64,000 nucleotides of DNA from Leisingera aquaemixtae (GCF_019801145.1 NZ_JAHVJQ010000011.1:1-64000); one strand, 5' to 3'. Counted from the stretch's first letter, positions 1 to 9,224 are shown. The notes: generated from the sequence alone by a model not told the origin. Program-made: numbers and translations.

Positions 1-96
1 GCCGGGCTTCAGAATCTTGCTGGCCAGGTCCGCAAGCCGGCTCGTAACATTCTGACCAGCTGCCCAGCCCAAGTCGGAGGAATAGTAAACAGTCAT
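1..96 (-). CDS. N-terminal 32 codons of an unidentified protein, cut by the window edge
   Basis: An ATG at 96 opens a leftward frame that stays open to base 1, giving a peptide that begins MTVYYSSDLGWAAGQN. A good ribosome binding site, AAAGGA, lies a few bases upstream on the minus strand. There is no signal peptide. Short aromatic and Ser/Asp-rich starts of this kind occur on type I-secreted repeat proteins, but 32 residues are not enough to name a family. If the plasmid is circular, the gene continues beyond parA on the other side of the replicon. Confidence 0.6.
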   Translation of the reverse strand, partial: MTVYYSSDLGWAAGQNVTSRLADLASKILKPG

Positions 97-727
97 AGGT
101 GTTCCTTTCGCGGACGGCCTCTCGGAGCCGCTTTGCGAGTGTTCAGTCGTTGGCAGGGAAACGAGCCTTGCCTGATCCCTTTTGTCTTGCGCAGCGGGGT
201 CGCATGCGCAGCTTGGCACCGCGGGCTTGATTAACCCGTGTACACTTCGAATGAGGCAACTCGAAGGCGGGATCATGACTGTTCGAAAGTGCGTCCGGGG
301 ACAACTGCAATCCCGGCGCAGGCCCTGATCAGGCGCGAAACCGCCGAGTCGCCGGGAAACGGCGGCGGGGGATTGCTGAACCGGCCGCGGACGGCAGGCC
401 GTGCTGCGGGCATTTTTGCCGCCTTTCTTGCAACCGCGGATGGCTTGGGCGGCGCCTGCCAAGCCGGGCCTGCGCCAGCAATCCCGGCCGCTCCGTCCCG
501 CGCGGCAGGCTGCTGAAACGGATTTGTTCACAAATGGCAATGCCGCTGGAGCCGCCGCACGAGGTATCCGGACAGGCGCATCCTTGCCTAAATTGTGCCT
601 TGCAGTTTAATCAAGCTCTCCACACCCCTCTTCAAATATACTAAAGTGGTAAAAAATGACCTTAAGAGAGTGTTAAGCTCTCGAGCATACCCTGTTCGAC
701 TAGGGTGTTTCCGCTGAAGAAGGAGCA
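97..727. other. 631-bp non-coding region with an AT-rich promoter zone at its right end
   Basis: No frame here has a convincing start or composition; the longest rightward frames (about 238-610) are arginine/proline/alanine-rich shadows of GC-rich DNA. The left part must hold the promoter of the leftward gene ending at base 1. The right part (about 620-690) is markedly AT-rich and carries the CtrA-like box listed separately. A short inverted repeat, ACCCT and AGGGT with an 8-base spacer, lies near 689-706. Confidence 0.5.
662..676 (+). promoter_or_regulatory. CtrA-box-like site TTAA-N7-TTAA
   Basis: TTAA, seven bases (GAGAGTG), TTAA: the spacing and half-sites of the alphaproteobacterial CtrA box (TTAA-N7-TTAAC), except that the final C is G. 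It lies about 50 bp upstream of the TTG start at 728, in the AT-rich zone, where a promoter-proximal activator site would be. Two correctly spaced TTAA half-sites are unlikely by chance in such GC-rich DNA, but binding is not shown. Confidence 0.45.
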
Positions 728-937
728 TTGATCTTGGGAATTATGCTGCTTGGCATACTTGTCGGGACCATATCGGCAGCAGCCGCATTGATTGCGGGGC
801 ACTCTCTTCTGGGCGCATTTGCGGTTTACCTGGGAGGCAGCTGCCTGAGCATGCTCATTGCCGCAACAGTGGCGATGCTAATCTCCGAACGGAAACTTTT
901 TGCGAAGGACCCGCGGAAGAAAGCCATCCGGTCTTAA
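728..937 (+). CDS. small two-helix membrane protein
   Basis: Sixty-nine residues start at a TTG preceded by a strong ribosome binding site (GAAGAAGGAG, 716-725). The protein is almost all hydrophobic: one helix at about residues 2-24 and a second at about 28-52, followed by a basic tail (KDPRKKAIRS), which suggests an inner-membrane protein with a cytoplasmic C-terminus. I do not recognise the family. The CtrA-like box 50 bp upstream is the only regulatory hint. The gene stands alone and converges on the barrel gene ending at 1204. An alternative start is the ATG five codons in. Confidence 0.6.
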   Translation: MILGIMLLGILVGTISAAAALIAGHSLLGAFAVYLGGSCLSMLIAATVAMLISERKLFAKDPRKKAIRS

Positions 938-1119
938 TCCGGGTATGCCCGGCGGCCCTGCGAAGAGGTCGCCTGCCGGGTCATCCTGATGTGGCCGTCT
1001 GGACCGGCGCGGCCCGGTATTGCATTGATCCCGGCACTCCGCAGCAGAACGCCCAGGCAAGCGCGATGACGGAGGCTGCCAGCCCCAAGCCCGCAGCCTC
1101 CCTGCCAGGGCAAGGGGGC

Positions 1120-1168
1120 GGCGGGGAGGGGCAAACTCCATTTCCGGTGCAGACCCCCCTCCCCCGCC
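1120..1168. terminator. GC-rich hairpin between convergent genes
   Basis: GGCGGGGAGGGG (1120-1131) can pair with the CCCCCTCCCCCGCC stretch at 1155-1168 across a loop of about 24 bases. It lies between the rightward gene ending at 937 and the leftward gene ending at 1204. There is no T-run and the arms allow slippage, so this is only a weak bidirectional terminator candidate. Confidence 0.25.
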
Positions 1169-1203
1169 TCCGGCACGGGGTCTGGTCTTGCCGGCCATGT
1201 CAA

Positions 1204-2604
1204 TCAGGGGCGGAAGACGAGGTCCCGGCGCATCGTGAAAAAGACGGAATGGGATTGCGCGCGCGGCTCTTCCAGCTCCTCGCGCAGGCGGTAGCGGTAG
1301 CCGAGATCCAGCCCCCAGTCCCTGGTCAGGGCGTGCCGGTAAGAGACTGTGAAATCCCCGATGTCGGTCTTGCCGCCGGTTTTATCGCTGATCGTGTAGC
1401 CGGCATTGAGGCCGATGGCTGAAACACTGTTGATGTCGTGGGCATAGTCAAAGAACAGGGCGGTTCTCAGAGTGTTGCCGTTTTCCTCATCGAATCTCAG
1501 GGAACGGTCGAGCCGCGCGCTCATTGCGCCGCTGGCAAGCTCCTGGCTCCAGTCAAGGGAGCCGATGAAATCCGAGCCGCCCGCGTCAGTGTCCGCAACA
1601 CCAAGCGCAACCGCGAAAGAGCCGCTCGGCAGGTCGAGGCTGCGCCCGGCCAGGAAGTTGCGGATGTCCCCGTCCTCGGTCACGATCTGCTCGATTTCCG
1701 CACTGACGATCCCATTGGGCATATCCCGTTCCAGCCGCAGCAAACCTGACGGGCCCTGGGTTTGGGTCACGGTGCCAAACTCCCGCGTATCGATGGTGGT
1801 ATAGCCCAGCTGTGTCTCAAGGCGCAGGATCGGAGACACCTCGAAGTTCAGGCCGAAATACCCGGTGTTCGTTTCCCGCCGTGTCTGTTCCTCATCCTCG
1901 GCATCATACACCTGGTAGGCGGCTCCCAATGTGCCTGTCACCAGCGGCGTGAACCGCAGAAACAAATCTGCATCCAGATTGCTGCGGTCATTATCGGACA
2001 GGCTGGAGTTGCTTGTGTCGGAATAGCGCAGCGCAAGATACTCGCCGCTGAACGCCGCCCCGACCGGCTCGTCCTGGCCAAGCTCGAGCGTGAACCCGGT
2101 TCTGTAGCTCTCGCGGGTGCCGGTTCCGTTCAGATCGTCCAGATCGGACGGCAGTTCGATTTCGCCTTCGTCGTTCTCGAAATCCTCAAGCGGGCGCAGG
2201 AACTCGATATCCGACTGCAAATAGCTGGCATTGATACCAAACGCGGATCGCGCGCCTTCGCGGTCGTAGCTCAGTTCAAGGCGCTGATCGTCGAGCCCCG
2301 ATTCCGCCCCCGGCCCGTTCACCGCGCGCAGGGTTCCGGAAGCGGTCAGCCCGAACCGGTCCAGCGGCGTTTCGCGAAGCAGCCCGAAAGTCAGGCCGGT
2401 GGAGGCGAACGTCGTGCTGCCAAGGCTGATCGGATCAAGACCAAGATTGTCGCTGCTCTCGAAGCTTTGGCTGAAGCCGTAAGCGATTTCTGTCTCATTG
2501 CCCTGAACTGCGGCGGGCAGCAGGCAGCCCGCAAAGCAGGCGCCGGCTGAAAGGGTGCGATAGATTAGATGCCGTCCCACGATTGCCCCAACTCTTGCTG
2601 TCAT
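1204..2604 (-). CDS. outer-membrane beta-barrel protein (BBP2/OmpL-like), probable polysaccharide-export porin
   Basis: The 466-residue protein starts with a signal peptide (MTARVGAIVGRHL, a hydrophobic core through CLLPAAVQG, then mature NETEIAYG). The rest alternates polar and hydrophobic residues in many short amphipathic strands (for example LELSYDREG, FTLELGQDE, GLDLGYRYRL) and ends in a short strand region (SVFFTMRRDLVFRP), the pattern of a large barrel. I chose the ATG at 2604 because the signal peptide begins there; the frame is open for 96 more codons upstream but that stretch is basic low-quality sequence. It is divergent from the short OPX gene at 3000. Barrels of this type beside OPX genes are known as export porins in polysaccharide loci; the role here is inferred from context. 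Confidence 0.7.
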   Translation of the reverse strand: MTARVGAIVGRHLIYRTLSAGACFAGCLLPAAVQGNETEIAYGFSQSFESSDNLGLDPISLGSTTFASTGLTFGLLRETPLDRFGLTASGTLRAVNGPGAESGLDDQRLELSYDREGARSAFGINASYLQSDIEFLRPLEDFENDEGEIELPSDLDDLNGTGTRESYRTGFTLELGQDEPVGAAFSGEYLALRYSDTSNSSLSDNDRSNLDADLFLRFTPLVTGTLGAAYQVYDAEDEEQTRRETNTGYFGLNFEVSPILRLETQLGYTTIDTREFGTVTQTQGPSGLLRLERDMPNGIVSAEIEQIVTEDGDIRNFLAGRSLDLPSGSFAVALGVADTDAGGSDFIGSLDWSQELASGAMSARLDRSLRFDEENGNTLRTALFFDYAHDINSVSAIGLNAGYTISDKTGGKTDIGDFTVSYRHALTRDWGLDLGYRYRLREELEEPRAQSHSVFFTMRRDLVFRP

Positions 2605-2999
2605 CTTTTTTGTACTTTGCTTCCGCCGCCGCAGCCAGTGTTGCCTCTGGCCGCCGGCAGCTTGTGATCCTGCAATCCTCTTATACGGATTCCATGGCCT
2701 TGCGTGCGGTACGCCAGCGAATATGGCTGCTGGCAGGATCTTTGCCCTGCGCCGTATTGAAATTGCAACATATCGGGGGGCGATTGAGCCTGCGGCAAGG
2801 CTGCACGCCTTTTTTCGTGCGCCGCCGCTCTTCAGCCCGCCTGCGGCCGGACCTGTCTTGCACCGTTGCTGAAAACCGCGGCCCAAGCGCAAAAAAACGG
2901 CCCTGCCTTAGGGCAGTTCTGAATAAAATCTAGGCCTTACAGTGAGGCAAGACACGCGCTAAGCTGTCTCTATAGCCATAAGCCTTGTGAGGACCAGCC
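2605..2999. promoter_or_regulatory. 395-bp divergent intergenic region between barrel and OPX genes
   Basis: Both flanking genes are read outward from this region, so it must contain both promoters. It carries no credible coding frame. The more AT-rich 2880-2990 segment, closest to the OPX gene, is the likeliest promoter position for that gene. I could not pick convincing -35/-10 boxes or an operator. Confidence 0.4.
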
Positions 3000-3584
3000 A
3001 TGTTCAGGGTTCTGTTAGGAATTTTTGCCGCGCTGCTTTTTACTGCCGCAGCTCAGGCGCAAAGCAGCTACCGGATCAAATCGGGCGATACGCTCAACGT
3101 TGAAGTTCTTGAGGATTCGACCCTCAACCGCAGCACGCTCGTGCTGCCGGACGGCTCCATCAGCTTCCCGCTGGCGGGCAGCGTTCCGGCCGGCGGGCGC
3201 ACAGTCGATCAGGTCCGGAGCGACCTGACACAGAAACTGTCCTCCACTTTTGCCTCGCCGCCCACGGTGTTCGTATCGGTCGGCGCTGTCGGCGTGCGCC
3301 CGGCAGCCGCGGTTTCGGCGGCTCCGGCGACCAGGGCAATCTACGTCACCGGCGAAATCGCCAACCCGGGAAAGCTGGATGCAACTCGGGGCACCACGCT
3401 TTTGCAGGCGATTGCGCAGGCCGGCGGGCTGACCCGGTTCGCAGCGGACAAACGGATCCAGCTGCGCCGCGGGGACAAGATTTTCCTGTATAACTTCAGA
3501 ACCAACGGCGGCGGCCTCTCCGGCAATACGGTTCTGGTTCCGGGCGATGTGATCGTCGTGCCGCAGCGGCGCTTGTTTGAATAA
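3000..3584 (+). CDS. short polysaccharide biosynthesis/export (OPX) protein
   Basis: A 194-residue exported protein. A signal peptide (MFRVLLGIFAALLFTAAAQA) is followed by the OPX polysaccharide-export domain, starting YRIKSGDTLNVEVLEDSTLN and including LPDGSISFPLAGSV, at about residues 23-100, and then one SLBB domain, beginning IYVTGEIANPGKLDATRG, at about 115-190. There is no lipobox cysteine and no C-terminal helix of the kind Wza uses to cross the outer membrane. OPX proteins lacking that helix are thought to work with a separate beta-barrel porin, and a barrel gene lies directly divergent. A GAGGA ribosome binding site precedes the ATG. Confidence 0.9.
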   Translation: MFRVLLGIFAALLFTAAAQAQSSYRIKSGDTLNVEVLEDSTLNRSTLVLPDGSISFPLAGSVPAGGRTVDQVRSDLTQKLSSTFASPPTVFVSVGAVGVRPAAAVSAAPATRAIYVTGEIANPGKLDATRGTTLLQAIAQAGGLTRFAADKRIQLRRGDKIFLYNFRTNGGGLSGNTVLVPGDVIVVPQRRLFE

Positions 3585-3728
3585 GGCTGAGGCCTTCCAG
3601 GACCTCCCTTATCTCTTGTGCCATTTCCGGTGTTCTGCCTGCGGCCAGGCCTGCTGGGCGCAGGGGCTTGGCTGCCTTCTGTTCAGAGCTTCACGTGCTG
3701 TATCCAAACGCCCGGCGGCAGCCGGAAA

Positions 3729-6700
3729 TCAGGCAATCGTGTCGGCGAAAACAAACTCGTCGCCGGTGAGCGAAAGACCATAAGTCACCGCCAGAACCCC
3801 GATCAGCTCGTCTTCGCTGCCCGGCGCCCCGCGCAGCCAGATCGCAGTGCCGGCGGGCAATCCGGCCGCGTCCTCGGACAGAACGTAATCCGACGCGCTG
3901 CCGTGCAGCTGGACCTGGTCCTGAGCCGTGAAATCCCAAACATAGGCGTAATCGTCGAGACCGGCCCCGGCCGTGCCGTCATCGTAGTAGACGAAGGTGT
4001 CGTCCCCCATCAGGAACAGGTCCCCGCCGCCATTGCCAACAAAGATATCAAGTTCGCTCTGCCCCGGGGTTGCCGATCCTGTATCGACCGCCGACAGAAC
4101 GTCGCTGGTGCCGGTGCCTTTCACAATGTCGCTGCCGCCGATCTCGGTGACATCTATGTCATGGAACGTCACATCGTAATAATGGCTTAGCAATGCAAAA
4201 CCGCTGGTAATCGGCGCGTCCGATGCAATGACGCGCTGGAACAGCCAGTCCACCGGCTCCGCAGTGCCTGCTTCCCACACTTTCACGCTGTACAGCCGGT
4301 CTATGACATTGGCCTGCTCCACCCGGATCGTGAAATTGTATTCCGTGTCTTCTTCCAGCTTGACCGGGTAATTGCCGCCATCGTTGAAGAACCGGAACCG
4401 CCCATTCGGGTCGCCGTTATAATAGAACAGCCATTCTGACGGGTCGTATCCGGATTTCGGCTGCCAGCCGGACAGCGGATCATCCGTATGCCCCTCCCAC
4501 CACGAGCCGAAGCCGAAGGTGCCGCCGTCACGCCCGCGGGGATCCACGGAATACAGATCGTGCCCGGTGAAGGACAGGTTGACCTCATAGTAGTCCCAGC
4601 TGTCGTCGCCCAGAACCACGAAACGGTCATAGCCGGGTTCCGCGACCCGGAGGCCGTCACCGGTCAGCACCCAGTGCCCGTCTACGACCTGCACAACATC
4701 CTGGACATTGGTGACGGTGCTCCAGTCGATTGAGTAATCCGCCGCCCAGCTGCTGCCGCTCTGGTATTCGATCGTCACGTCCTGGGTATGGGCCGACCCG
4801 TCATCATAGCGCGCGATGATCGAAATCTGATCGTCCGCGGCGCTGCCATCGAGTTCGGCAAAGTCGATATCGATGTTGAAATCGCCCTCTTCGGCAAGGC
4901 GCCTTGTATCCGGGCCGGTTTCAAGGGTGCGTTCGGCGCCGCCATTGAGTGTGTAGCTCAACGAGGTGAGATTGGTGGCGACGACATTCCCGAGGACGTT
5001 GACCCAGCGCTGTGCTTCTCCAGGAAGCCCGAAAGTCTGCGTATTTCCGTACCAAACGTAGATTGGGCTGCCGACATTGATGGTTGCGGTTGCGGTGTCG
5101 CTGTCGGTGCCGTCGCTGATCGTGTAGGTGAAGCTGTCGGCGCCGGTGAAGCCCGCATCCGGGGTGTAGGTGATGGTGCTGTCGGCATTGATCACCGCCG
5201 TCCCGTTGGACGGCGCGGTGACCGCGGTGACGGTGAGCGGGTCGCCGTCCGCATCGCTGTCGTTGGCCAGCACGTCCAGCACGACGGCGGTGTCCTGGTC
5301 CGCGGCGGCGCTGTCGTCGCTGGCAACCGGCGCGGTGTTGCCGCTGACCCCGTCGTCCTCATTCACAATCGGCGCTGCGGTGTTCTCAAAGTAGTCGGCC
5401 TCGGCGATGTAGCCCGGCGCGCCGCCGCTGCTGTTCGACATCAGCCCCACGGCGGTCACCGTGATCGCTTCGGTGAAGCTGCGCGACACCGTCCAGTTGC
5501 TGCCGTCGGCGGACAGCTCGAAGGTCCACTGATCCCCCGTCCGGGTCAGCCGCATGTAGGGCATTTCGGTGATGCCCAGGCTGACGTTGAACTTGGTGAG
5601 GGTATCGCCATCGGTCGTCGCACCGCCGTAGGCAAACAGCCCGGAGCCGTTCGAATACACATCAAAGCGGAGCCAGGTGCCGGCATTCTGTTCGACCAGG
5701 AAGCCCTGCCCCTGGTACTGCGCGTCCGGCGAGGTCAGCCAGCGCGTGACGAGCTGGAAATCCTCGTCCGCCGCCGCCTGGACAATGCGCGCGCCGTTGT
5801 TGGTGTCATAGGGGTTGAAGTCGCCCGGGGGCGTCTCCAGCCGGATGAAGGCTTCCTGCCCGGCGGTGTCCGAAGCCACCGTGGCGCCCGGGGGCGCGAT
5901 GAAGCTCCAGACAAGCGGATCCAGCGCGCCAGACGAGAAATCGTCAGAGACGATCTCCTGGGACGGCGGGCTGGCGACCGTCACGGTTGCGGTTGCGGTG
6001 TCGCTGTCGGTGCCGTCGCTGACCGTGTAGGTGAAGCTGTCAGCGCCGGTGAAGCCCGCATCCGGCGTGTAGGTGATGGTGTTGTCCGCGTTGATCACCG
6101 CCGTTCCGTTGGACGGCGCGGTGACCGCGGTGACGGTGAGCGGGTCGCCGTCCGCATCGCTGTCATTGGCCAGCACGTCCAGCACGACGGCGGTGTCCTG
6201 GTCCGTGGCGGCGCTGTCGTCGCTGGCCGCCGGCGCGGTGTTGCCCGGCGGGCTGACCGTCACGGTTGCGGTTGCGGTGTCGCTGTCGGTGCCGTCGCTG
6301 ACCGTGTAGGTGAAGCTGTCAGCGCCGGTGAAGCCCGCATCCGGGGTGTAGGTGATGGTGTTGTCGGCATTGATCACCGCCGTCCCGTTGGACGGCGCGG
6401 TGACCGCGGTGACGGTGAGCGGGTCGCCGTCCGCGTCGCTGTCATTGGCCAGCACGTCCAGCACGACGGCGGTGTCCTGGTCCGCGGCGGCGCTGTCGTC
6501 GCTGGCAGCCGGCGCGGTGTTGCCGCTGACCCCGTCGTCCTCATTCACAATCGGCGCTGCGGTGTTCTCAAAGTAGTCGGCCTCGGCGATGTAGCCCGGC
6601 GCGCCGCCGCTGCTGTTCGACATCAGCCCCACGGCGGTCACCGTGATCGCTTCGGTGAAGCTGCGCGACACCGTCCAGTTGCTGCCGTCGGCGGACAGCT

Positions 6701-9224
6701 CGAAGGTCCACTGATCCCCCGTCCGGGTCAGCCGCATGTAGGGCATTTCGGTGGTGCCCAGGCTGACGTTGAACTTGGTGAGGGTATCGCCATCGGTCGT
6801 CGCACCGCCGTAGGCAAACAGCCCGGAGCCGTTCGAATACACATCAAAGCGGAGCCAGGTGCCGGCATTCTGTTCGACCAGGAAGCCCTGCCCCTGGTAC
6901 TGCGCGTCCGGCGAGGTCAGCCAGCGCGTGACGAGCTGGAAATCCTCATCCGCCGCCGCCTGGACAATGCGCGCGCCGTTGTTGGTGTCATAGGGGTTGA
7001 AGTCGCCCGGGGGCGTCTCCAGCCGGATGAAGGCTTCCTGCCCGGCGGTGTCCGAAGCCACCGTGGCGCCCGGGGGCGCGATGAAGCTCCAGACAAGCGG
7101 ATCCAGCGCGCCAGACGAGAAATCGTCAGAGACGATCTCCTGGGACGGCGGGCTGGCGACCGTCACGGTTGCGGTTGCGGTGTCGCTGTCGGTGCCGTCG
7201 CTGACCGTGTAGGTGAAGCTGTCGGCGCCGGTGAAGCCCGCATCCGGCGTGTAGGTGATGGTGTTGTCGGCATTGATCACCGCCGTTCCGTTGGACGGCG
7301 CGGTGACTGCGGTGACGGTGAGCGGGTCGCCGTCTGCGTCGCTGTCATTGGCCAGCACGTCCAGCACGACGGCGGTGTCATGGGCTGCGGCGGCGCTGTC
7401 GTCGCTGGCTGTCGGCGCGGTGTTGCCCGGCGGGCTGACCGTCACGGTTGCGGTTGCGGTGTCGCTGTCGGTGCCGTCGCTGACCGTGTAGGTGAAGCTG
7501 TCGGCGCCGGTGAAGCCCGCATCCGGGGTGTAGGTGATGGTGTTGTCGGCATTGATCACCGCCGTTCCGTTGGACGGCGCGGTGACCGCGGTGACGGTGA
7601 GCGGGTCGCCGTCCGCGTCGCTGTCGTTGGCCAGCACGTCCAGCACAACAGCCGTGTCCTGGTCCGCGGCGGCGCTGTCGTCGCTGGCTGCCGGCGCGGT
7701 GTTGGTGCTGCCCCCGTCTTCAGTGACAAACGGCGCTGCGGTGTTCTCAAAATAATCGGCCTCGGCGATGTAGCCCGGCGCGCCGCCGCTGCTGCTCGAC
7801 ATCAACCCCACGGCAGTCACCGTGATCGCTTCGGTGAAGCTGCGCGACACCGTCCAGTTGCTGCCGTCGGCGGACAGCTCGAAGGTCCACTCATCCCCCG
7901 TCCGGGTCAGCCGCATGTAGGGCATTTCGGTGGTGCCCAGGCTGACGTTGAACTTGGTGCGGGTATCGCCATCGGTCGTCGCGCCGCCGTAGGCAAACAG
8001 CTTGGAGCCGTTCGAATACACATCAAAGCGGAGCCAGGTGCCGGCATTCTGTTCCACCAGGAAGCCCTGCCCCTGGTACTGCGCGTCCGGCGAGGTCAGC
8101 CAGCGCGTGATGATCTGGAAATCCTCGTCCGCCGCCGCCTGGACAATGCGCGCGCCGTTGTTGGTGTCATAGGGATCGAAGTCGCCCGGGGGCGTCTCCA
8201 GCCTGACGAAGGCTTCCTCCCCGGCGGTGTCCGAAGTCACCGTGGCGCCCGGAGGCGCGGCGAAGCTCCAGACAAGCGGATCCAGCGCTCCCAACGAGAA
8301 ATCGTCAGAGACGATCTCCTGGGACGGCGGGTTGGCGACCGTCACGGTTGCGGTTGCGGTGTCGCTGTCGGTGCCGTCGCTGATCGTGTAGGTGAAGCTG
8401 TCGGCGCCGGTGAAACCCGCATCCGGGGTGTAGGTGATGGTGTTGTCGGCATTGATCACCGCCGTCCCGTTGGACGGCGCGGTGACCGCAGTGACGGTGA
8501 GCGGGTCGCCGTCTGCGTCGCTGTCATTGGCCAGCACATCCAGCACGACGGCGGTGTCATGGTCCGCGGCGGCGCTGTCGTCGCTAGCCGTCGGCGCGGT
8601 GTTGCCGCTGACCCCGTCGTCCTCATTCACAATCGGTGCTGCGGTGTTCTCAAAATAATCGGCCTCGGCGATGTAGCCCGGCGCGCCGCCGCTGCTGCTC
8701 GACATCAGCCCCACGGCGGTCACCGTGATCGCTTCGGTGAAGCTGCGCGACACCGTCCAGTTGCTGCCGTCGGCGGACAGCTCGAAGGTCCACTCATCCC
8801 CCGTCCGGGTCAGCCGCATGTAGGGCATTTCGGTGGTGCCCAGGCTGACTTTGAACTTGGTGCGGGTATCGCCATCGGTTGTCACCGCGCCATAGGCAAA
8901 CAGCTTGGAGCCGTTTGAGTACACATCAAAGCGGAGCCAGGTGCCGGCATCCTGTTCCACCAGGAAGCCCTGCCCCTGGAACTTCTCGCTGGGTGAGGTC
9001 AGCCAGCGCGTGATGATTTGGAAATCCTCGTCCGCCGCCGCCTGAACAATGCGCGCGCCGTTGTTGGTGTCATAGGGATCGAAGTCGCCCGGGGGCGTCT
9101 CCAGCCTGACGAAGGCTTCCTGCCCGGCGGTGTCCGAAGTCACCGTGGCGCCCGGGGGCGCGGCGAAGCTCCAGACAAGCGGATCCAGCGCTCCCAACGA
9201 GAAATCGTCAGACTGAAAGGTCAT
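3729..9224 (-). CDS. large modular repeat adhesin, probable type I secretion substrate
   Basis: The 1,831-residue protein has no signal peptide. From the N-terminus it has four concanavalin-like (DUF1349/LamG-like) modules, each starting DDFSxGALDPLVWSF, at about residues 5-190, 300-495, 695-893 and 1088-1290. Between them are six tandem-95/cadherin-like modules (NTAPxASDDSAA, then VLANDSDADGDPLTVTAV, then YTPDAGFTGADSFTYTxSDG). A distinct concanavalin-like region covers about 1385-1710, and an acidic Gly/Asp-rich tail (GTGTSDVLSAVDTG, then GNGGGDLFLMGDD) ends in hydrophobic residues FVFADTIA, as type I substrates do. The ATG at 9224 follows GGAGG; the open frame continues 60 codons upstream without domain sequence. 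The lectin-like modules suggest glycan binding. The exporter at 58.7-61.9 kb is the only type I system in view. Confidence 0.8.
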   Translation of the reverse strand: MTFQSDDFSLGALDPLVWSFAAPPGATVTSDTAGQEAFVRLETPPGDFDPYDTNNGARIVQAAADEDFQIITRWLTSPSEKFQGQGFLVEQDAGTWLRFDVYSNGSKLFAYGAVTTDGDTRTKFKVSLGTTEMPYMRLTRTGDEWTFELSADGSNWTVSRSFTEAITVTAVGLMSSSSGGAPGYIAEADYFENTAAPIVNEDDGVSGNTAPTASDDSAAADHDTAVVLDVLANDSDADGDPLTVTAVTAPSNGTAVINADNTITYTPDAGFTGADSFTYTISDGTDSDTATATVTVANPPSQEIVSDDFSLGALDPLVWSFAAPPGATVTSDTAGEEAFVRLETPPGDFDPYDTNNGARIVQAAADEDFQIITRWLTSPDAQYQGQGFLVEQNAGTWLRFDVYSNGSKLFAYGGATTDGDTRTKFNVSLGTTEMPYMRLTRTGDEWTFELSADGSNWTVSRSFTEAITVTAVGLMSSSSGGAPGYIAEADYFENTAAPFVTEDGGSTNTAPAASDDSAAADQDTAVVLDVLANDSDADGDPLTVTAVTAPSNGTAVINADNTITYTPDAGFTGADSFTYTVSDGTDSDTATATVTVSPPGNTAPTASDDSAAAAHDTAVVLDVLANDSDADGDPLTVTAVTAPSNGTAVINADNTITYTPDAGFTGADSFTYTVSDGTDSDTATATVTVASPPSQEIVSDDFSSGALDPLVWSFIAPPGATVASDTAGQEAFIRLETPPGDFNPYDTNNGARIVQAAADEDFQLVTRWLTSPDAQYQGQGFLVEQNAGTWLRFDVYSNGSGLFAYGGATTDGDTLTKFNVSLGTTEMPYMRLTRTGDQWTFELSADGSNWTVSRSFTEAITVTAVGLMSNSSGGAPGYIAEADYFENTAAPIVNEDDGVSGNTAPAASDDSAAADQDTAVVLDVLANDSDADGDPLTVTAVTAPSNGTAVINADNTITYTPDAGFTGADSFTYTVSDGTDSDTATATVTVSPPGNTAPAASDDSAATDQDTAVVLDVLANDSDADGDPLTVTAVTAPSNGTAVINADNTITYTPDAGFTGADSFTYTVSDGTDSDTATATVTVASPPSQEIVSDDFSSGALDPLVWSFIAPPGATVASDTAGQEAFIRLETPPGDFNPYDTNNGARIVQAAADEDFQLVTRWLTSPDAQYQGQGFLVEQNAGTWLRFDVYSNGSGLFAYGGATTDGDTLTKFNVSLGITEMPYMRLTRTGDQWTFELSADGSNWTVSRSFTEAITVTAVGLMSNSSGGAPGYIAEADYFENTAAPIVNEDDGVSGNTAPVASDDSAAADQDTAVVLDVLANDSDADGDPLTVTAVTAPSNGTAVINADSTITYTPDAGFTGADSFTYTISDGTDSDTATATINVGSPIYVWYGNTQTFGLPGEAQRWVNVLGNVVATNLTSLSYTLNGGAERTLETGPDTRRLAEEGDFNIDIDFAELDGSAADDQISIIARYDDGSAHTQDVTIEYQSGSSWAADYSIDWSTVTNVQDVVQVVDGHWVLTGDGLRVAEPGYDRFVVLGDDSWDYYEVNLSFTGHDLYSVDPRGRDGGTFGFGSWWEGHTDDPLSGWQPKSGYDPSEWLFYYNGDPNGRFRFFNDGGNYPVKLEEDTEYNFTIRVEQANVIDRLYSVKVWEAGTAEPVDWLFQRVIASDAPITSGFALLSHYYDVTFHDIDVTEIGGSDIVKGTGTSDVLSAVDTGSATPGQSELDIFVGNGGGDLFLMGDDTFVYYDDGTAGAGLDDYAYVWDFTAQDQVQLHGSASDYVLSEDAAGLPAGTAIWLRGAPGSEDELIGVLAVTYGLSLTGDEFVFADTIA
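5336..7699 (-). repeat. two tandem ~1,182-bp near-identical units inside the adhesin gene
   Basis: The sequence from about 5336 recurs with an offset of exactly 1,182 bp from about 6518, including whole lines differing by only a few bases. Each unit encodes one lectin-like module plus two tandem-95 modules. The tandem-95 coding segment itself occurs six times in the gene, recognisable by its conserved internal positions near 5170, 6073, 6352, 7255, 7534 and 8434. More diverged copies of the lectin-like module lie at about 7730-8330 and 8630-9224. This is in-frame intragenic duplication. Confidence 0.9.

Noticed and set aside
238-610. Two overlapping short rightward frames left of the small membrane protein
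   Set aside because: No ribosome binding site, and a composition typical of random GC-rich DNA.
5336-8620. Regularly spaced repeats considered as a CRISPR or satellite array
   Set aside because: The repeats are about 280 and 1,182 bp, in frame and protein-coding, with no short repeat-spacer pattern.
4788-8918. 1,376-codon open frame antisense to the adhesin gene
   Set aside because: Its repeats mirror the adhesin repeats exactly, its composition is Gly/Arg/Val-rich and it has no ribosome binding site or domain. It is a shadow of codon bias on the opposite strand.
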